From Streptomyces sp. NRRL B-24484 (GTDB lineage Bacteria; Actinomycetota; Actinomycetes; Streptomycetales; Streptomycetaceae): a stretch of DNA of 64,000 nucleotides. Both the position numbers and the translations under genes were made by a program. The notes beneath the pieces were generated by a model. The model saw only the letters and a list, made by a program, of their open reading frames with translations. It did not search any database and was not told where the DNA came from. The stretch lies in assembly GCF_000717715.1 (NCBI RefSeq), contig NZ_JOAI01000042.1:1-64000 (forward strand). Reading direction: 5' to 3'. Positions 38,334 to 47,064 of this stretch are shown here, one piece after another; position 1 is the first letter of the stretch; the number at the start of each line of letters is the position of its first letter.

Positions 38334-39494
38334 ATGGAAGCCCGGCCCCTGCTCAACCGCCGCCTCGCGGGTATGGGAACCACGATCTTCGCGGAGATGT
38401 CCGCCCTGGCCACGGCGACCGGCTCGATCAACCTCGGGCAGGGCTTCCCCGACACCGACGGGCCCGAGGAGGTCCGCGAGGCGGCCGTGCGGGCGCTGCG
38501 CGAGGGCCGCGGCAACCAGTACCCGCCCGGGCCCGGCGTCCCCGAGCTGCGCACCGCGATCGCCGAGCACCAGCAGCGCTTCTACGGGCTGACGTACGAC
38601 CCGGACACCGAGGTGCTCGTCACCGCCGGCGCCACCGAGGCCATCGCCGCCGCGCTGCTGGCCCTGCTGGAGCCCGGCGACGAGGTGATCTCCTTCGAGC
38701 CCTTCTACGACTCCTACGCCGCCTGCATCGCCATGGCCGGGGCCGTCCGGGTGCCGCTCACCCTGCGCGCCCCCTCGTTCCGCCCCGACGCGGACGAACT
38801 GCGCGCGCTGATCACCCCGCGCACCCGGCTGCTGCTGATCAACACCCCGCACAACCCCACCGGCCTCGTGCTGAACGCCGACGAGCTCCGTACGATCGCC
38901 GAACTCGCCGTCGAGCACGACCTGTTGGTGGTCACCGACGAGGTCTACGAGCACCTGGTGTTCAGCGGCGGCCACCACCCGATCGCCGCCCTGCCGGGCA
39001 TGCGCGAGCGCACCGTCTCGATCTCCTCCGCCGGCAAGACCTTCTCCTTCACCGGCTGGAAGGTCGGCTGGGTCACCGGTGCCCCCGAGCTGGTGGCGGC
39101 CGTCCGCACCGCCAAGCAGTACCTGACGTACGTCTCGGCCGGCCCCTTCCAGTACGCGGTGGCCGAGGCGCTGCGGCTGCCCGACGACCACTTCGACGGG
39201 TTCCGCGCCGACCTGCTCCGCAAGCGCGACCTGCTGGCCGACGGGCTCGCCGGGGCCGGCTTCCGGGTCTTCGTCCCCGAGGGCACGTACTTCATCACCA
39301 CCGACATCACCCCGCTCGGCGAGAAGGACGGCGCGGAGTTCTGCCGCTCCCTCCCCGGGCGCTGCGGCGTGGTCGCCATCCCGAACGCCGTCTTCTACGA
39401 CAACGCCGACGAGGGGCGCCCCCTCGTCCGCTTCACCTTCTGCAAGCGCGACGAGGTCCTCCGGGAGGCGGTCGCACGGCTGGGCCGCCTCTGA
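38334..39494 (+). CDS. Class I/II PLP aminotransferase, DapC-like
   Basis: Fold-type I aminotransferase of 386 residues, most similar in motifs to actinobacterial N-succinyldiaminopimelate aminotransferase (DapC), which acts in lysine/meso-DAP biosynthesis. Visible: SINLGQGFPDTDGPEEV (about 31-47), NTPHNPTG for the PLP pyridine environment, the DEVYEHLVF strand and the PLP lysine in SSAGKTFSFTGWKVGW (Lys 235). The closing RFTFCK holds the carboxylate-binding arginine. ATG 38334 has GGAG 7 nt upstream. Related enzymes also transaminate methionine or glutamine keto-acids, so substrate assignment is moderate. Confidence 0.82.
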   Translation: MEARPLLNRRLAGMGTTIFAEMSALATATGSINLGQGFPDTDGPEEVREAAVRALREGRGNQYPPGPGVPELRTAIAEHQQRFYGLTYDPDTEVLVTAGATEAIAAALLALLEPGDEVISFEPFYDSYAACIAMAGAVRVPLTLRAPSFRPDADELRALITPRTRLLLINTPHNPTGLVLNADELRTIAELAVEHDLLVVTDEVYEHLVFSGGHHPIAALPGMRERTVSISSAGKTFSFTGWKVGWVTGAPELVAAVRTAKQYLTYVSAGPFQYAVAEALRLPDDHFDGFRADLLRKRDLLADGLAGAGFRVFVPEGTYFITTDITPLGEKDGAEFCRSLPGRCGVVAIPNAVFYDNADEGRPLVRFTFCKRDEVLREAVARLGRL

Positions 39495-39528
39495 GCGGCC
39501 GACTCGGGGCGGCCGAACGGGTGTGTGG

Positions 39529-39735
39529 TTAGGCGGGGCGCACCGCCGGCGCGGACGGCGCGTGCGCGGGTGCATGGGAACACGGTTCGCAGAGTCGACA
39601 CCCCGAATGAGCGGGGTGCTCCGACGGCTCCACCCGGAACGGTGAATGCTGGTCGAGGATGGGTAAATCCCCGACGGACCCGCAGAATTCGTGCTTCTCT
39701 GCTGCTGAGTCTCCAGCCGGAATCCTTCCTTCCAC
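39529..39735 (-). CDS. Possible small Cys/His-containing protein
   Basis: A 68-residue frame in the 343-bp space between the aminotransferase and the DUF2617 gene. The translation has protein-like character in its middle (DQHSPFRVEPSEHPAHSGCR followed by LCEPCSHAPAHA), with C-x-x-C-x-x-C and several histidines that could bind metal. GTG 39735 is the only start I can propose and it has no good ribosome site. No family recognised; a spurious frame remains possible. Apart from this the region holds no gene. Confidence 0.35.
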   Translation of the reverse strand: MEGRIPAGDSAAEKHEFCGSVGDLPILDQHSPFRVEPSEHPAHSGCRLCEPCSHAPAHAPSAPAVRPA

Positions 39736-39837
39736 GGTCGGCCGCGTCCTGGACCGCACAGCCTCGAACGCCGGCCCGTCGGTGGAGTCGGATGCTGACG
39801 GCGGACGCGTTACGGAGTTTGAAACGCGGAGCCGAGC

Positions 39838-40398
39838 ATGCTCACCACACTGCAGACCTCGTACACGGACACCCGCGCCGGCGACCTCGCCTGGCAGCTG
39901 GGCGGCGAGCCGCTGCCCGCGCTGGCCGTGCGGGAACTGCGCTTCGCCGCCCCGGCCGGCGGCGCCGCCGGGGTCGGCACGGCCACCCTGCAGCTGCGCC
40001 TGCTCGGGGCCTCGCACCAGGTCGTGGTGGCCGCCGGACCGGGCGACTGCCTGGAGACGGTGGCCTGCCTGCCCGGCCGCCGCACCCCGCTGCCCGCCCG
40101 GGTGGCCGAACGGGTGGCGGGCTGGGAGTACGAGTTCGCGGCCCGGATCGAGGAACTGCCCGCGCACACCTTCGCCGCCCGCGCACAGGAGCTGCTGGCG
40201 CTGGTCGCCGAGCACCCGCACGGCCTGGCGGGCATCTTCCCCGGCGACCCGTGCGCCTTCACCGCGCTGGTCGCCCAGTGCGAGGAGCACCGGGTCCTCT
40301 GGCGCACCTGGCACGCCTACCCGCAGGAGGGCCGGCTGGTGTGCACCCGCTCCTCACTGGTGCTGCAGGCGGCCGGCGGGGGCACCGGGACCGGATGA
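39838..40398 (+). CDS. DUF2617 family protein
   Basis: A 186-residue protein matching the actinobacterial DUF2617 family along its length (TSYTDTRAGDLAWQLGGEPL, LRLLGASHQVVV, ELPAHTFAARAQELLALV, WRTWHAYPQEGRLVCTRSSL). The function is unknown. It is conserved next to a spermidine-synthase-like gene in streptomycetes, as here with 115 bp between them, so the two may act together. ATG 39838 has GGAG upstream. Confidence 0.8.
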   Translation: MLTTLQTSYTDTRAGDLAWQLGGEPLPALAVRELRFAAPAGGAAGVGTATLQLRLLGASHQVVVAAGPGDCLETVACLPGRRTPLPARVAERVAGWEYEFAARIEELPAHTFAARAQELLALVAEHPHGLAGIFPGDPCAFTALVAQCEEHRVLWRTWHAYPQEGRLVCTRSSLVLQAAGGGTGTG

Positions 40399-40513
40399 TT
40401 CACGCGAACGGGGCAGCACCGGCCCGGAACACCGACGAACCGTCAATTCCATCTGGTGCGATGTCCTTCCAACGGGTGCCGCCACGGCCGGTCGATGTCG
40501 CTAGCGTTTGTGC

Positions 40514-42157
40514 ATGATCAACCGTCCGGCGGATCCCCCCGCTCGGCCGGGCCTCGACGGCCGCGCCGAAGCACCCCGCGTCCGGCCCGTCGCCCGACCC
40601 TGGACCGGCGGCGCCGCACCGCCCGGCGTACGCCGCCGGCTGGCCCGGCCACTGGTGCTGCTGGCCGCCTTCGTCTGCGCCGCCTGCGGGCTCGTCTACG
40701 AGCTGGAACTCGTCGCCGTCGGGCAGGCCCTGCTCGGCGACTCGGTCACCCAGACCTCCCTGGTGCTGTCGGTGATGGTCTTCGCGATGGGCGTCGGCTC
40801 GCTGCTCGCCAAGCGGCTGACCCGCCGCCCCGCCACCTCCTTCGCCCTGGTCGAGTGCGGGCTGGCGCTCACCGGTGGGCTGTCGGTCCTCCTGCTGTAC
40901 TCCTGCTGGGCCTGGCTGGACGGCCACCGGGCGGCCGCCGCAGGCCTGACCGCCACCACCTTCCTGATCGGGGTGCTGATCGGCGCCGAGATCCCGCTGC
41001 TGATGACCCTCGTCCAGCGGATCCGCCGCGAGCACGCCGGACGGGCGGTCGCGGACCTGTTCGCCGCCGACTACGTCGGTGCGCTGATCGGCGGGCTGGC
41101 CTTCCCCTTCCTGCTGCTGCCCGTCCTCGGCCCGGCCGTCGGCGCGCTCGCCACCGGCGCGGTCAACGCGGTGGCCGGCGCCGCGGTGGTGCTGTGGCTG
41201 TTCCGCGAGGAACCCCCACCGCGGGCCCGGCTGCTGCTCTGGGCCGGCTGCGGACTGGTGCTCGCCGTCCTGGCCTGCGCGGCCGCCTTCACCGGTGCGA
41301 TCGAACGCGCCGCCCGGCAGGCCCTCTACGGGGCACAGGTCAGGCTCGCGGTACCCGGCCGGGACCAGGAGATCGTGCTCGCCGGCGGACCGGGCGCCGG
41401 CGGACCGCTGGAGCTCTTCGTCGGCGGACGGCTGGCCGTCTGCGGACCGGACGAGTACCGGGAGAGCGAGGCGCTCGTCCACCCGGCCCTTGCCGGCGCG
41501 CCCAACGGACGGGTGCTGGTGCTGGGCGGCGGCGGGGCCGCCCTGCGCGAGGTGCTGCGGCACTCCGCCGTCCGCGAGGTCGTGGTGGTGGAACCGGACG
41601 CGGCGCTCACCGCCCTCGTCCGGCGCGACCCGGCCCTCGCCGCCCTCACCGGACACGCCTACGACGACCCCCGGGTGCGGGTGGAGCACGCCGACCCGAT
41701 GTCCTGGCTGCGCCGCGCCCGGCGTGCGGGCCGCCCGCCCTTCGACGTGATCGTCTCCGACCTGCCGGTGCCGCACGGCGACGACGGCCGGGCGGCGCAC
41801 AGCCAGGAGTTCTTCGGACTGGCCGCCGGACGGCTGGCCCCGGGCGGGCGGCTCGCCCTCCGCGGCGGCCCCGTCTCCCGCGGCCTGTGGACGGCCGAGG
41901 CCGGACTGCGCGCGGACGGCCTGCGCACCGTCGCCTACCAGGCCCCGCCCGGGGCACCCCCGGCCTGCCCGCACAGCGGCCCTCCTGCACCCCGCCCGGC
42001 GTTCCTGCTCGCGGCCCGCACCCAGCCCGTGCTCTCCCTCGGCCGGGACGCCCCGCCGCCGCGGGCCCTCACCGCCGACGGCCTCCGGAAGTCCGCCGCG
42101 GGGCTCGCGGGCCGCCGCCCGGCCCGGCTGCCGGCGCCCTACCGGCTGCTGGACTGA
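40514..42157 (+). CDS. Spermidine-synthase-like fused membrane/methyltransferase-fold protein
   Basis: A 547-residue protein. About 45-265 contain seven membrane helices (PLVLLAAFVCAACGLVYELE, LVLSVMVFAMGVGSLLAKRL, LIGVLIGAEIPLLMTLVQRI), as in the membrane-fused SpeE subfamily. About 280-500 is the aminopropyltransferase fold with VLVLGGGGAALREVLRH, VVVEPDAAL, the DDPRVRVEHADPMSWL block and FDVIVSDLPVP. The usual polyamine-binding DSTDP-like sequence is replaced by VSDLPVPHG, so true spermidine synthesis is doubtful. ATG 40514 lies 6 nt after a TAGCGT box with no ribosome site, indicating a leaderless mRNA. Confidence 0.8.
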   Translation: MINRPADPPARPGLDGRAEAPRVRPVARPWTGGAAPPGVRRRLARPLVLLAAFVCAACGLVYELELVAVGQALLGDSVTQTSLVLSVMVFAMGVGSLLAKRLTRRPATSFALVECGLALTGGLSVLLLYSCWAWLDGHRAAAAGLTATTFLIGVLIGAEIPLLMTLVQRIRREHAGRAVADLFAADYVGALIGGLAFPFLLLPVLGPAVGALATGAVNAVAGAAVVLWLFREEPPPRARLLLWAGCGLVLAVLACAAAFTGAIERAARQALYGAQVRLAVPGRDQEIVLAGGPGAGGPLELFVGGRLAVCGPDEYRESEALVHPALAGAPNGRVLVLGGGGAALREVLRHSAVREVVVVEPDAALTALVRRDPALAALTGHAYDDPRVRVEHADPMSWLRRARRAGRPPFDVIVSDLPVPHGDDGRAAHSQEFFGLAAGRLAPGGRLALRGGPVSRGLWTAEAGLRADGLRTVAYQAPPGAPPACPHSGPPAPRPAFLLAARTQPVLSLGRDAPPPRALTADGLRKSAAGLAGRRPARLPAPYRLLD

Positions 42158-42291
42158 GGCCACCGCCGCCCGCCCGGCCGGGCCGCCGCGGCAGGGCTGC
42201 GGGGGCCGTCCGTGTACAGCTGCCGAACCTCCGCGGATCCACCCGACGCCAACCCCCCGCACCGGGCACCCGGGTGGGTAGGCTCGCCGGT

Positions 42292-43525
42292 ATGGAGCAT
42301 GAGGTTGTCGTCCCGCTGCCGGCCAACGCCGTCCGGCAGGTCCTGCAGGACAGCGAGCTGCTGGCCCGCTGCGTCCCCGGCCTGAGCACCGACACCGGGA
42401 CATCCCGCACACCGGACGGACAGATCGACGGGCGGCTGCGGCTGCGTGTCGGCAGCTCCACCATCACCTACCGCGGATCGCTCTCGCTGATCCCGGGACG
42501 CGAGGGCGTGCTCACCGCGCTCGCCGAGGGCGAGGAGGTGCGGGGCTCCGGCGAGGTCACCGCGACCGTCCGGGTCAGCGTGCACGACCACGCGGACGGC
42601 AGCACCATGCGCTTCGCCGGCGACCTCAGCGCCGAGGGCCGCCTCGCCGAGTTCCCGGACGACGTCCTGGAGACCGCGGGCCGCCGCCTCCTCGACCGCC
42701 TGGTGGCCGCCCTCGCCGTCGAGGCGGGCGCCAGCCCGGGCACCGTCCTGCCCCCGGCGGACGACGAGACCGAAGAGACCGAGGCCGCGGAGACGGCTGC
42801 AGCCCAGGGCGCGGAGACCGAGCCGGCCGAGGCCGCGGAGACGGCTGCAGCCCAGGGCGCGGAGACCGAGCCGGCCGAGGCCGCGGAGGCGGCCGCACCG
42901 GCCGAGGAGGCCGCTGTCGAGGAGCCCGCCCTCGAAGAGCCCGCCGCCGAAGAGCCGGCCGTCGAAGAGCCGGCTGCCGAGGCTCCCGAGGAGCCCAGCG
43001 CCGAGACCGTCGTGGCCGAGGAGCCCGCCCCGGAGCCCGCGGTCGCCGAGGAGGCTGCTGGAGGAGGCCGGGGAGACCGAGGAGCCGGAGGAGGGCGAGG
43101 GCGAGGCCGGGGAGGAGCCCGGGGCGACGGTGGTCTACCTGGACGACCGGGCGGTCCGGGACCTCGACGACGACCTGTCCGACCTGATCGCGTTCTCGGA
43201 CGACGACGAGCCGCTGCCCTCGCCCGAGCCGGAGCCCGCGGGGCTGGAGTACCAGCCGGAGCCGGCCGGGTCCGGGCCGGTGCGGCGGTCGATCGTGGGC
43301 CGTTCCGCGGAGGAGGTGGACCACGCGCCGCCGCACGGCCGCTACGCCCCCACTCCCCCGGCCCGCAGCGCCCGTGCCCGGGCGGCCAGCCGCTGGGGCG
43401 GCCCGGAGCCCACGCTGCTCACCGGCGGGGCCGGCGAGCGCAGCGCGATGCCCTGGGTGATCGGCGGCGGGGTGGCGCTGATCGGCGGTGCCGTGGTGCT
43501 GGTGCGGGCGCTGCGCCGTCGCTGA
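42292..43525 (+). CDS. SRPBCC (CoxG-like) protein with acidic linker and C-terminal membrane helix, frameshifted as sequenced
   Basis: Residues 1-145 form a CoxG/SRPBCC domain (HEVVVPLPANAVRQVLQDSE, LSLIPGREGVLTAL, GRLAEFPDDVLETAGRRLLD). A long Glu/Ala/Pro linker follows. Near 43055-43070 coding character leaves this frame and continues one frame over with EEPEEGEGEAGEEPG, VVYLDDRAVRDLDDDLSDLI and a terminal membrane helix (AMPWVIGGGVALIGGAVVLV) plus RRR, ending at 43525. One extra base in a GGAGGAGG-rich stretch explains this, so it is a sequencing error, a recent mutation or a slippage site. Without the shift the first frame runs open into pyrE. The two halves belong to one family (about 410 residues). 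TAGGCT 7 nt before the ATG suggests a leaderless transcript. Confidence 0.75.
42781..42876 (+). repeat. Two exact copies of a 48-bp in-frame repeat
   Basis: Bases 42781-42828 and 42829-42876 are identical; an 18-bp partial third copy, with one mismatch, follows. Each unit encodes sixteen residues of the acidic linker, EAAETAAAQGAETEPA. It is a recent duplication inside the SRPBCC protein gene. Confidence 0.9.
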
Positions 43526-43557
43526 GCGGAGGGTCGCGGCCCTTAGACTGGCTGCTC

Positions 43558-44097
43558 ATGAGCACTGAGGACCGCGACGCCCTGCTGGCGCAGATCAAGG
43601 ACAAGGCCGTCGTGCACGGCAAGGTCACCCTCTCCTCCGGGCTGGAGGCCGACTACTACGTCGACCTGCGCCGGATCACGCTGGACGCCGAGGCGGCGCC
43701 GCTGGTCGGCCGGGTGATGCTGGACGCCGCGGCGGACCTCGAGTTCGACGCGGTCGGCGGCCTGACCCTGGGCGCCGACCCGGTGGCGACCGCGATGCTG
43801 CACGCCGCCGCCGCCCGCGGCCGGAAGCTGGACGCGTTCGTGGTCCGCAAGGCCGGCAAGGCGCACGGCCTGCAGCGCCGGATCGAGGGCCCGGACGTGA
43901 AGGGCCGCCGGGTGCTGGCGGTCGAGGACACCTCCACCACCGGCGGCTCGGTGCTCACCGCCGTGGAGGCGCTGCGCGAGGCGGGCGCCGAGGTGGTCGG
44001 CGTCGCGGTGATCGTGGAGCGTGGTGCGGCCCCGGCGATCGCGGAGACCGGCCTGCCGTACGTCACCGCCTACACCCTGGACGACCTGGGCCTCTGA
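43558..44097 (+). CDS. pyrE: Orotate phosphoribosyltransferase
   Basis: Transfers ribose-5-phosphate from PRPP to orotate in UMP synthesis. At 179 residues it is full length for the actinobacterial family. The PRPP-binding loop is VLAVEDTSTTGGS (119-131); other motifs are GKVTLSSGLEADYYVDLR (21-38), GGLTLGADP (67-75) and VVRKAGKAHG with the loop lysines. The ATG has no ribosome site; TAGACT at 43544-43549 lies 8 nt upstream, so the mRNA is probably leaderless. It follows the SRPBCC gene by 32 bp. Confidence 0.97.
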   Translation: MSTEDRDALLAQIKDKAVVHGKVTLSSGLEADYYVDLRRITLDAEAAPLVGRVMLDAAADLEFDAVGGLTLGADPVATAMLHAAAARGRKLDAFVVRKAGKAHGLQRRIEGPDVKGRRVLAVEDTSTTGGSVLTAVEALREAGAEVVGVAVIVERGAAPAIAETGLPYVTAYTLDDLGL

Positions 44098-44142
44098 GCC
44101 CGCGCACGGCCCGGTGGCGCCCGCGGGCACCACGGGGCGGAA

Positions 44143-44196
44143 ACGGTGACGGCCGGTGTTTCACGTGAAACCACGTGTCACACCGGCCGTCGCCGT
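44143..44196 (+). terminator. Bidirectional terminator between pyrE and dedA enclosing a parS sequence
   Basis: The arms 44148-44159 and 44180-44191 (GACGGCCGGTGT / ACACCGGCCGTC) are perfectly complementary, and the pairing extends by four more base pairs after one mismatch. The loop holds most of a parS-like palindrome. The genes converge on it. Confidence 0.65.
44158..44171 (+). promoter_or_regulatory. parS: parS centromere site (ParB-binding)
   Basis: GTTTCACGTGAAAC is a perfect 14-bp palindrome identical to the Streptomyces/bacterial parS core. Streptomyces chromosomes carry many copies around oriC, so this suggests the window lies in the origin-proximal part of the chromosome. It is intergenic and inside the terminator loop. 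I found no second copy in the window. Confidence 0.85.
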
Positions 44197-44213
44197 GTAC
44201 GGGACGGTGGCCC

Positions 44214-44924
44214 TCAGCCCTTGCGGTGGCGGCCGGTGCCGACCGGCTCCGCCGCCGGGGTGTCGCCGCCGGCCTTCTTCTTCCGGCGCTCGCGGATCAC
44301 CTCGACGATGATCGGGGAGATCGAGATCAGGATGATCAGCGCCATCGCGGGGATCAGGTACTTGTCGATCACCGGAGCCATCGCGTCGCCGAAGAAGTAG
44401 CCGATCAGCAGCATGGACTCGGTCCACAGCACGGCGCCGACGACGTTCCAGACGAAGAAGGTCCGGGCCGGCATCTCCAGGGTGCCGGCGACCGGGTTGA
44501 GGAAGGTCCGGACGATCGGGATGAAGCGGGCCATCACCACGGCCTTGGCCGGGCCGAACTTCTCGAAGTAGTACTCGGCCTTCACCACGTACTCGCGGCG
44601 GAAGATCTTCGACTCCGGTTTGTCGAACATCCGGGGGCCGAGTTTGGCCCCGATGAGGTGGCCGAGCTGGGCGCCGACGACGGCGCAGATCGGCGCCCCG
44701 ATCAGCAGCAGGGCGATCGGCAGCCGGGCGCCCTCGCCGAGCACCGAGGAGGCCGCGCCGGAGGCGGCCACACCGGCGAGGATCAGCAGCGAGTCGCCGG
44801 GGAAGAAGAACCCGACCAGCAGGCCGGTCTCGGCGAAGATGATCGCGAGCAGGCCGATGGCGCCCAGCGACGAGATCAGCGATTTGGCGTCGAGGAGATT
44901 GACGGCGAGCTGGTTGTAGTCCAC
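44214..44924 (-). CDS. DedA-family membrane protein
   Basis: A 236-residue integral membrane protein of the DedA/SNARE-associated superfamily, whose members act in lipid-carrier recycling and membrane homeostasis. Motifs: FAETGLLVGFFFPGDSLLI (about 30-48), GAQLGHLIGAKLG, the FEKFGPAKAVVMARFIPIVR (about 120-139) amphipathic segment with the essential Arg residues, then FLNPVAGTLEM and VGAVLWTESMLLIGYFFG. A basic tail follows. GTG 44924 has a TATCCT box 6 nt upstream and no ribosome site, again leaderless. Confidence 0.93.
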   Translation of the reverse strand: MDYNQLAVNLLDAKSLISSLGAIGLLAIIFAETGLLVGFFFPGDSLLILAGVAASGAASSVLGEGARLPIALLLIGAPICAVVGAQLGHLIGAKLGPRMFDKPESKIFRREYVVKAEYYFEKFGPAKAVVMARFIPIVRTFLNPVAGTLEMPARTFFVWNVVGAVLWTESMLLIGYFFGDAMAPVIDKYLIPAMALIILISISPIIVEVIRERRKKKAGGDTPAAEPVGTGRHRKG

Positions 44925-45205
44925 GCGCGCAGGATAGCGCCCTGCCGTTGAAGACGGCTTAAGGAGCGGTGGCCGGGGCCCCGCCCGGTCGGGCCCGTGG
45001 GGCTACTGGCGCGTAGGCGCCGTTCGCGTCCCGACTGGCGGGCCGTGGGTGACCGCGGAGGGTGAGTCTGGGAAGATGGCCCCGGTGTCCGGCCTGCGGT
45101 CGAGGACCACCCTCTTCTCGTACCGCGAAGCACGCCGTGAGCCAGAGGCGTAAGAGCATCGGACAGCGTCGTTCGATCGCCCCACACCGACAGGAGCGAA
45201 TTCGC

Positions 45206-46228
45206 ATGCCCATCGCAACTCCCGAGGTCTACAACGAGATGCTGGACCGGGCCAAGGCGGGCAAGTTCGCCTACCCGGCCATCAACGTGACCTCGTCGCA
45301 GACCCTGCACGCCGCGCTGCGCGGCTTCGCCGAGGCCGAGAGCGACGGCATCATCCAGATCTCCACCGGTGGTGCGGAGTTCCTGGGCGGCCAGCACAAC
45401 AAGGACATGGTGACCGGCGCCGTCGCGCTGGCCGAGTTCGCGCACATCGTGGCCGCGAAGTACGACATCACGGTCGCGCTGCACACCGACCACTGCCCGA
45501 AGGACAAGCTGGACGGCTACGTCCGCCCGCTGCTGGCGGTCTCCGCCGAGCGCGTGGCCAAGGGCCTGAACCCGCTGTTCCAGTCGCACATGTGGGACGG
45601 TTCGGCCGAGACCCTGGCCGACAACCTGGCGATCGCGCAGGAGCTGCTCGCCCAGGCCGCCGCCGCCAAGATCATCCTCGAGGTCGAGATCACCCCGACC
45701 GGCGGCGAGGAGGACGGCGTCTCGCACGAGATCAACGACGAGCTGTACACCACCGTCAACGACGCGGTGCGCACCGCCGAGGCGCTCGGCCTGGGCGAGA
45801 AGGGCCGCTACCTGCTGGCCGCCTCCTTCGGCAACGTGCACGGCGTGTACAAGCCGGGCAACGTCGTGCTGAAGCCGGAGCTGCTCGCGGAGCTCCAGGC
45901 CGAGATCGGCAAGCAGTACGGCAAGGCCGACCCGTTCGACTTCGTCTTCCACGGCGGCTCCGGCTCGACCGCCGAGGAGATCGCCACCGCGCTGGAGAAC
46001 GGCGTCGTGAAGATGAACCTCGACACCGACACGCAGTACGCCTTCACCCGCCCGGTCGTGGACCACATGTTCCGCAACTACGACGGCGTGCTGAAGGTCG
46101 ACGGCGAGGTCGGCAAGAAGAACACCTACGACCCGCGCACCTGGGGCAAGCTGGCCGAGGCCGGCATGGCCGCCCGCGTGCTCGAGGCGGCGCAGCAGCT
46201 GCGCTCGGCGGGCAACCGCATCAAGTAG
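45206..46228 (+). CDS. fba: Class II fructose-bisphosphate aldolase
   Basis: Zinc-dependent aldolase of glycolysis and gluconeogenesis interconverting fructose-1,6-bisphosphate with DHAP and G3P. At 340 residues it matches the long actinobacterial class IIa type. Zinc and catalytic motifs: ALHTDHCPKDK (about 92-102), LEVEITPTGGEEDGVSH (about 152-168), NVHGVYKPGNVVL and FHGGSGSTAEEI (about 250-261), then VKMNLDTDTQYAFT. ATG 45206 has AGGAG 8 nt upstream. A perfect palindromic terminator follows. It is the last core gene before the accessory locus. Confidence 0.98.
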   Translation: MPIATPEVYNEMLDRAKAGKFAYPAINVTSSQTLHAALRGFAEAESDGIIQISTGGAEFLGGQHNKDMVTGAVALAEFAHIVAAKYDITVALHTDHCPKDKLDGYVRPLLAVSAERVAKGLNPLFQSHMWDGSAETLADNLAIAQELLAQAAAAKIILEVEITPTGGEEDGVSHEINDELYTTVNDAVRTAEALGLGEKGRYLLAASFGNVHGVYKPGNVVLKPELLAELQAEIGKQYGKADPFDFVFHGGSGSTAEEIATALENGVVKMNLDTDTQYAFTRPVVDHMFRNYDGVLKVDGEVGKKNTYDPRTWGKLAEAGMAARVLEAAQQLRSAGNRIK

Positions 46229-46258
46229 TGCGCTCCGCGTCCGCGAGGACGCGAGAGG

Positions 46259-46304
46259 GACGGCCGTGGCCCCGGGGAGTCGACTCCCCGGGGCCACGGC
46301 CGTC
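46259..46304 (+). terminator. 46-nt perfect palindrome after fba
   Basis: The sequence reads identically on both strands over 46 nt (centre TCGA at 46280-46283; arms rich in GGCCCCGGGG). It lies 30 bp after the fba stop and 16 bp before the stop of the convergent CGNR gene, so it can terminate both. Confidence 0.8.
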
Positions 46305-46320
46305 GTGCGTCCGCGGCGGG

Positions 46321-47064
46321 TCAGCCGACGGCGACCCGGGCGCCGCCGCGGACGGCGGGCTGCTCGCCGCGCAGCCGCCGGTAGTGCCGGGCGGCCTTGG
46401 CGCGGTTGCCGCACTCGGCCATCGAGCACCAGCGGCGCATCCCGTTGCGGGAGGTGTCGAGGAACCAGAGCGGCAGGCGGTGCGGTCCGGCGCAGCTGCG
46501 GATCCGCTCGGGGGCGGTGCCGAGCAGCTGGAGATAGTCGTCGAGGGCGAGCCAGCCAGCCAGCCAGGCCGGGTCGTCGACCTCGACGGTGGTGGCGGGC
46601 CCCTCGGCGGTGAGCCGGTAGCGCAGGGCGCCGCGGGCGAGCAGCCGGTCGACCTCGCGGACGGCGTCCGGGTCGGCGGGCGCCCGGCCGGGCCGGCGCT
46701 GGTCGTACGGGGGGCTCAGGGTGGCCTGCAGCGCCTCGCGGGTGTGCCGGGTGGCGGAGAGCGCGGCGCCGTCGGCGGGGCAGAGCCCGGCGAGGCCCGC
46801 GGAGGAGAGCCAGATCCGGTAGCCGTCCAGGTCGTCGAGCAGGTCGCGGGCGCCGGCGGGGGCGTCCCAGCGGGTGTTGAGCAGGTCGAGGGCGAGGGGC
46901 TCGCCGAGCAGCGGCCGGCGGTCGGCGGGGTCGGCGGCCCGGGTGCCGGCGGTGCCGGCCGGGCCGTGCCAGCGGCGGTCGGGTCCGGGCGCGCCGAGGG
47001 CGAGGTCGAGCAGGGTGACCCGGGCGTCCGCCAGGGTGGTCAGCGGTGTGCCGTGTGCGCGCAT
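46321..47064 (-). CDS. CGNR zinc-finger (ABATE-domain) regulator
   Basis: A 247-residue probable transcription factor. About 50-190 resemble the ABATE stress-linked domain (GEPLALDLLNTRWD, REVDRLLARGALRYRL). The C-terminus has the CGNR zinc finger RRWCSMAECGNRAKAARHYR (about 211-230), with IRSCAGPHRLPLWFLDTS before it supplying the first metal ligand. A 50-residue N-terminal extension (LTTLADARVTLLDLAL) is unusual for the family. ATG 47064 follows GAGGGAGC. It is divergent from the first biosynthetic gene (249 bp apart) and may control it. Confidence 0.85.
   Translation of the reverse strand: MRAHGTPLTTLADARVTLLDLALGAPGPDRRWHGPAGTAGTRAADPADRRPLLGEPLALDLLNTRWDAPAGARDLLDDLDGYRIWLSSAGLAGLCPADGAALSATRHTREALQATLSPPYDQRRPGRAPADPDAVREVDRLLARGALRYRLTAEGPATTVEVDDPAWLAGWLALDDYLQLLGTAPERIRSCAGPHRLPLWFLDTSRNGMRRWCSMAECGNRAKAARHYRRLRGEQPAVRGGARVAVG

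Noticed and set aside
40456..44097. Apparent fusion protein of SpeE antiframe, SRPBCC domain and PyrE
   Set aside because: The upstream third is out of frame with the SpeE-like gene, and the SRPBCC-PyrE link uses Arg/Gly-rich nonsense sequence beyond a frameshift; pyrE has its own promoter and start.
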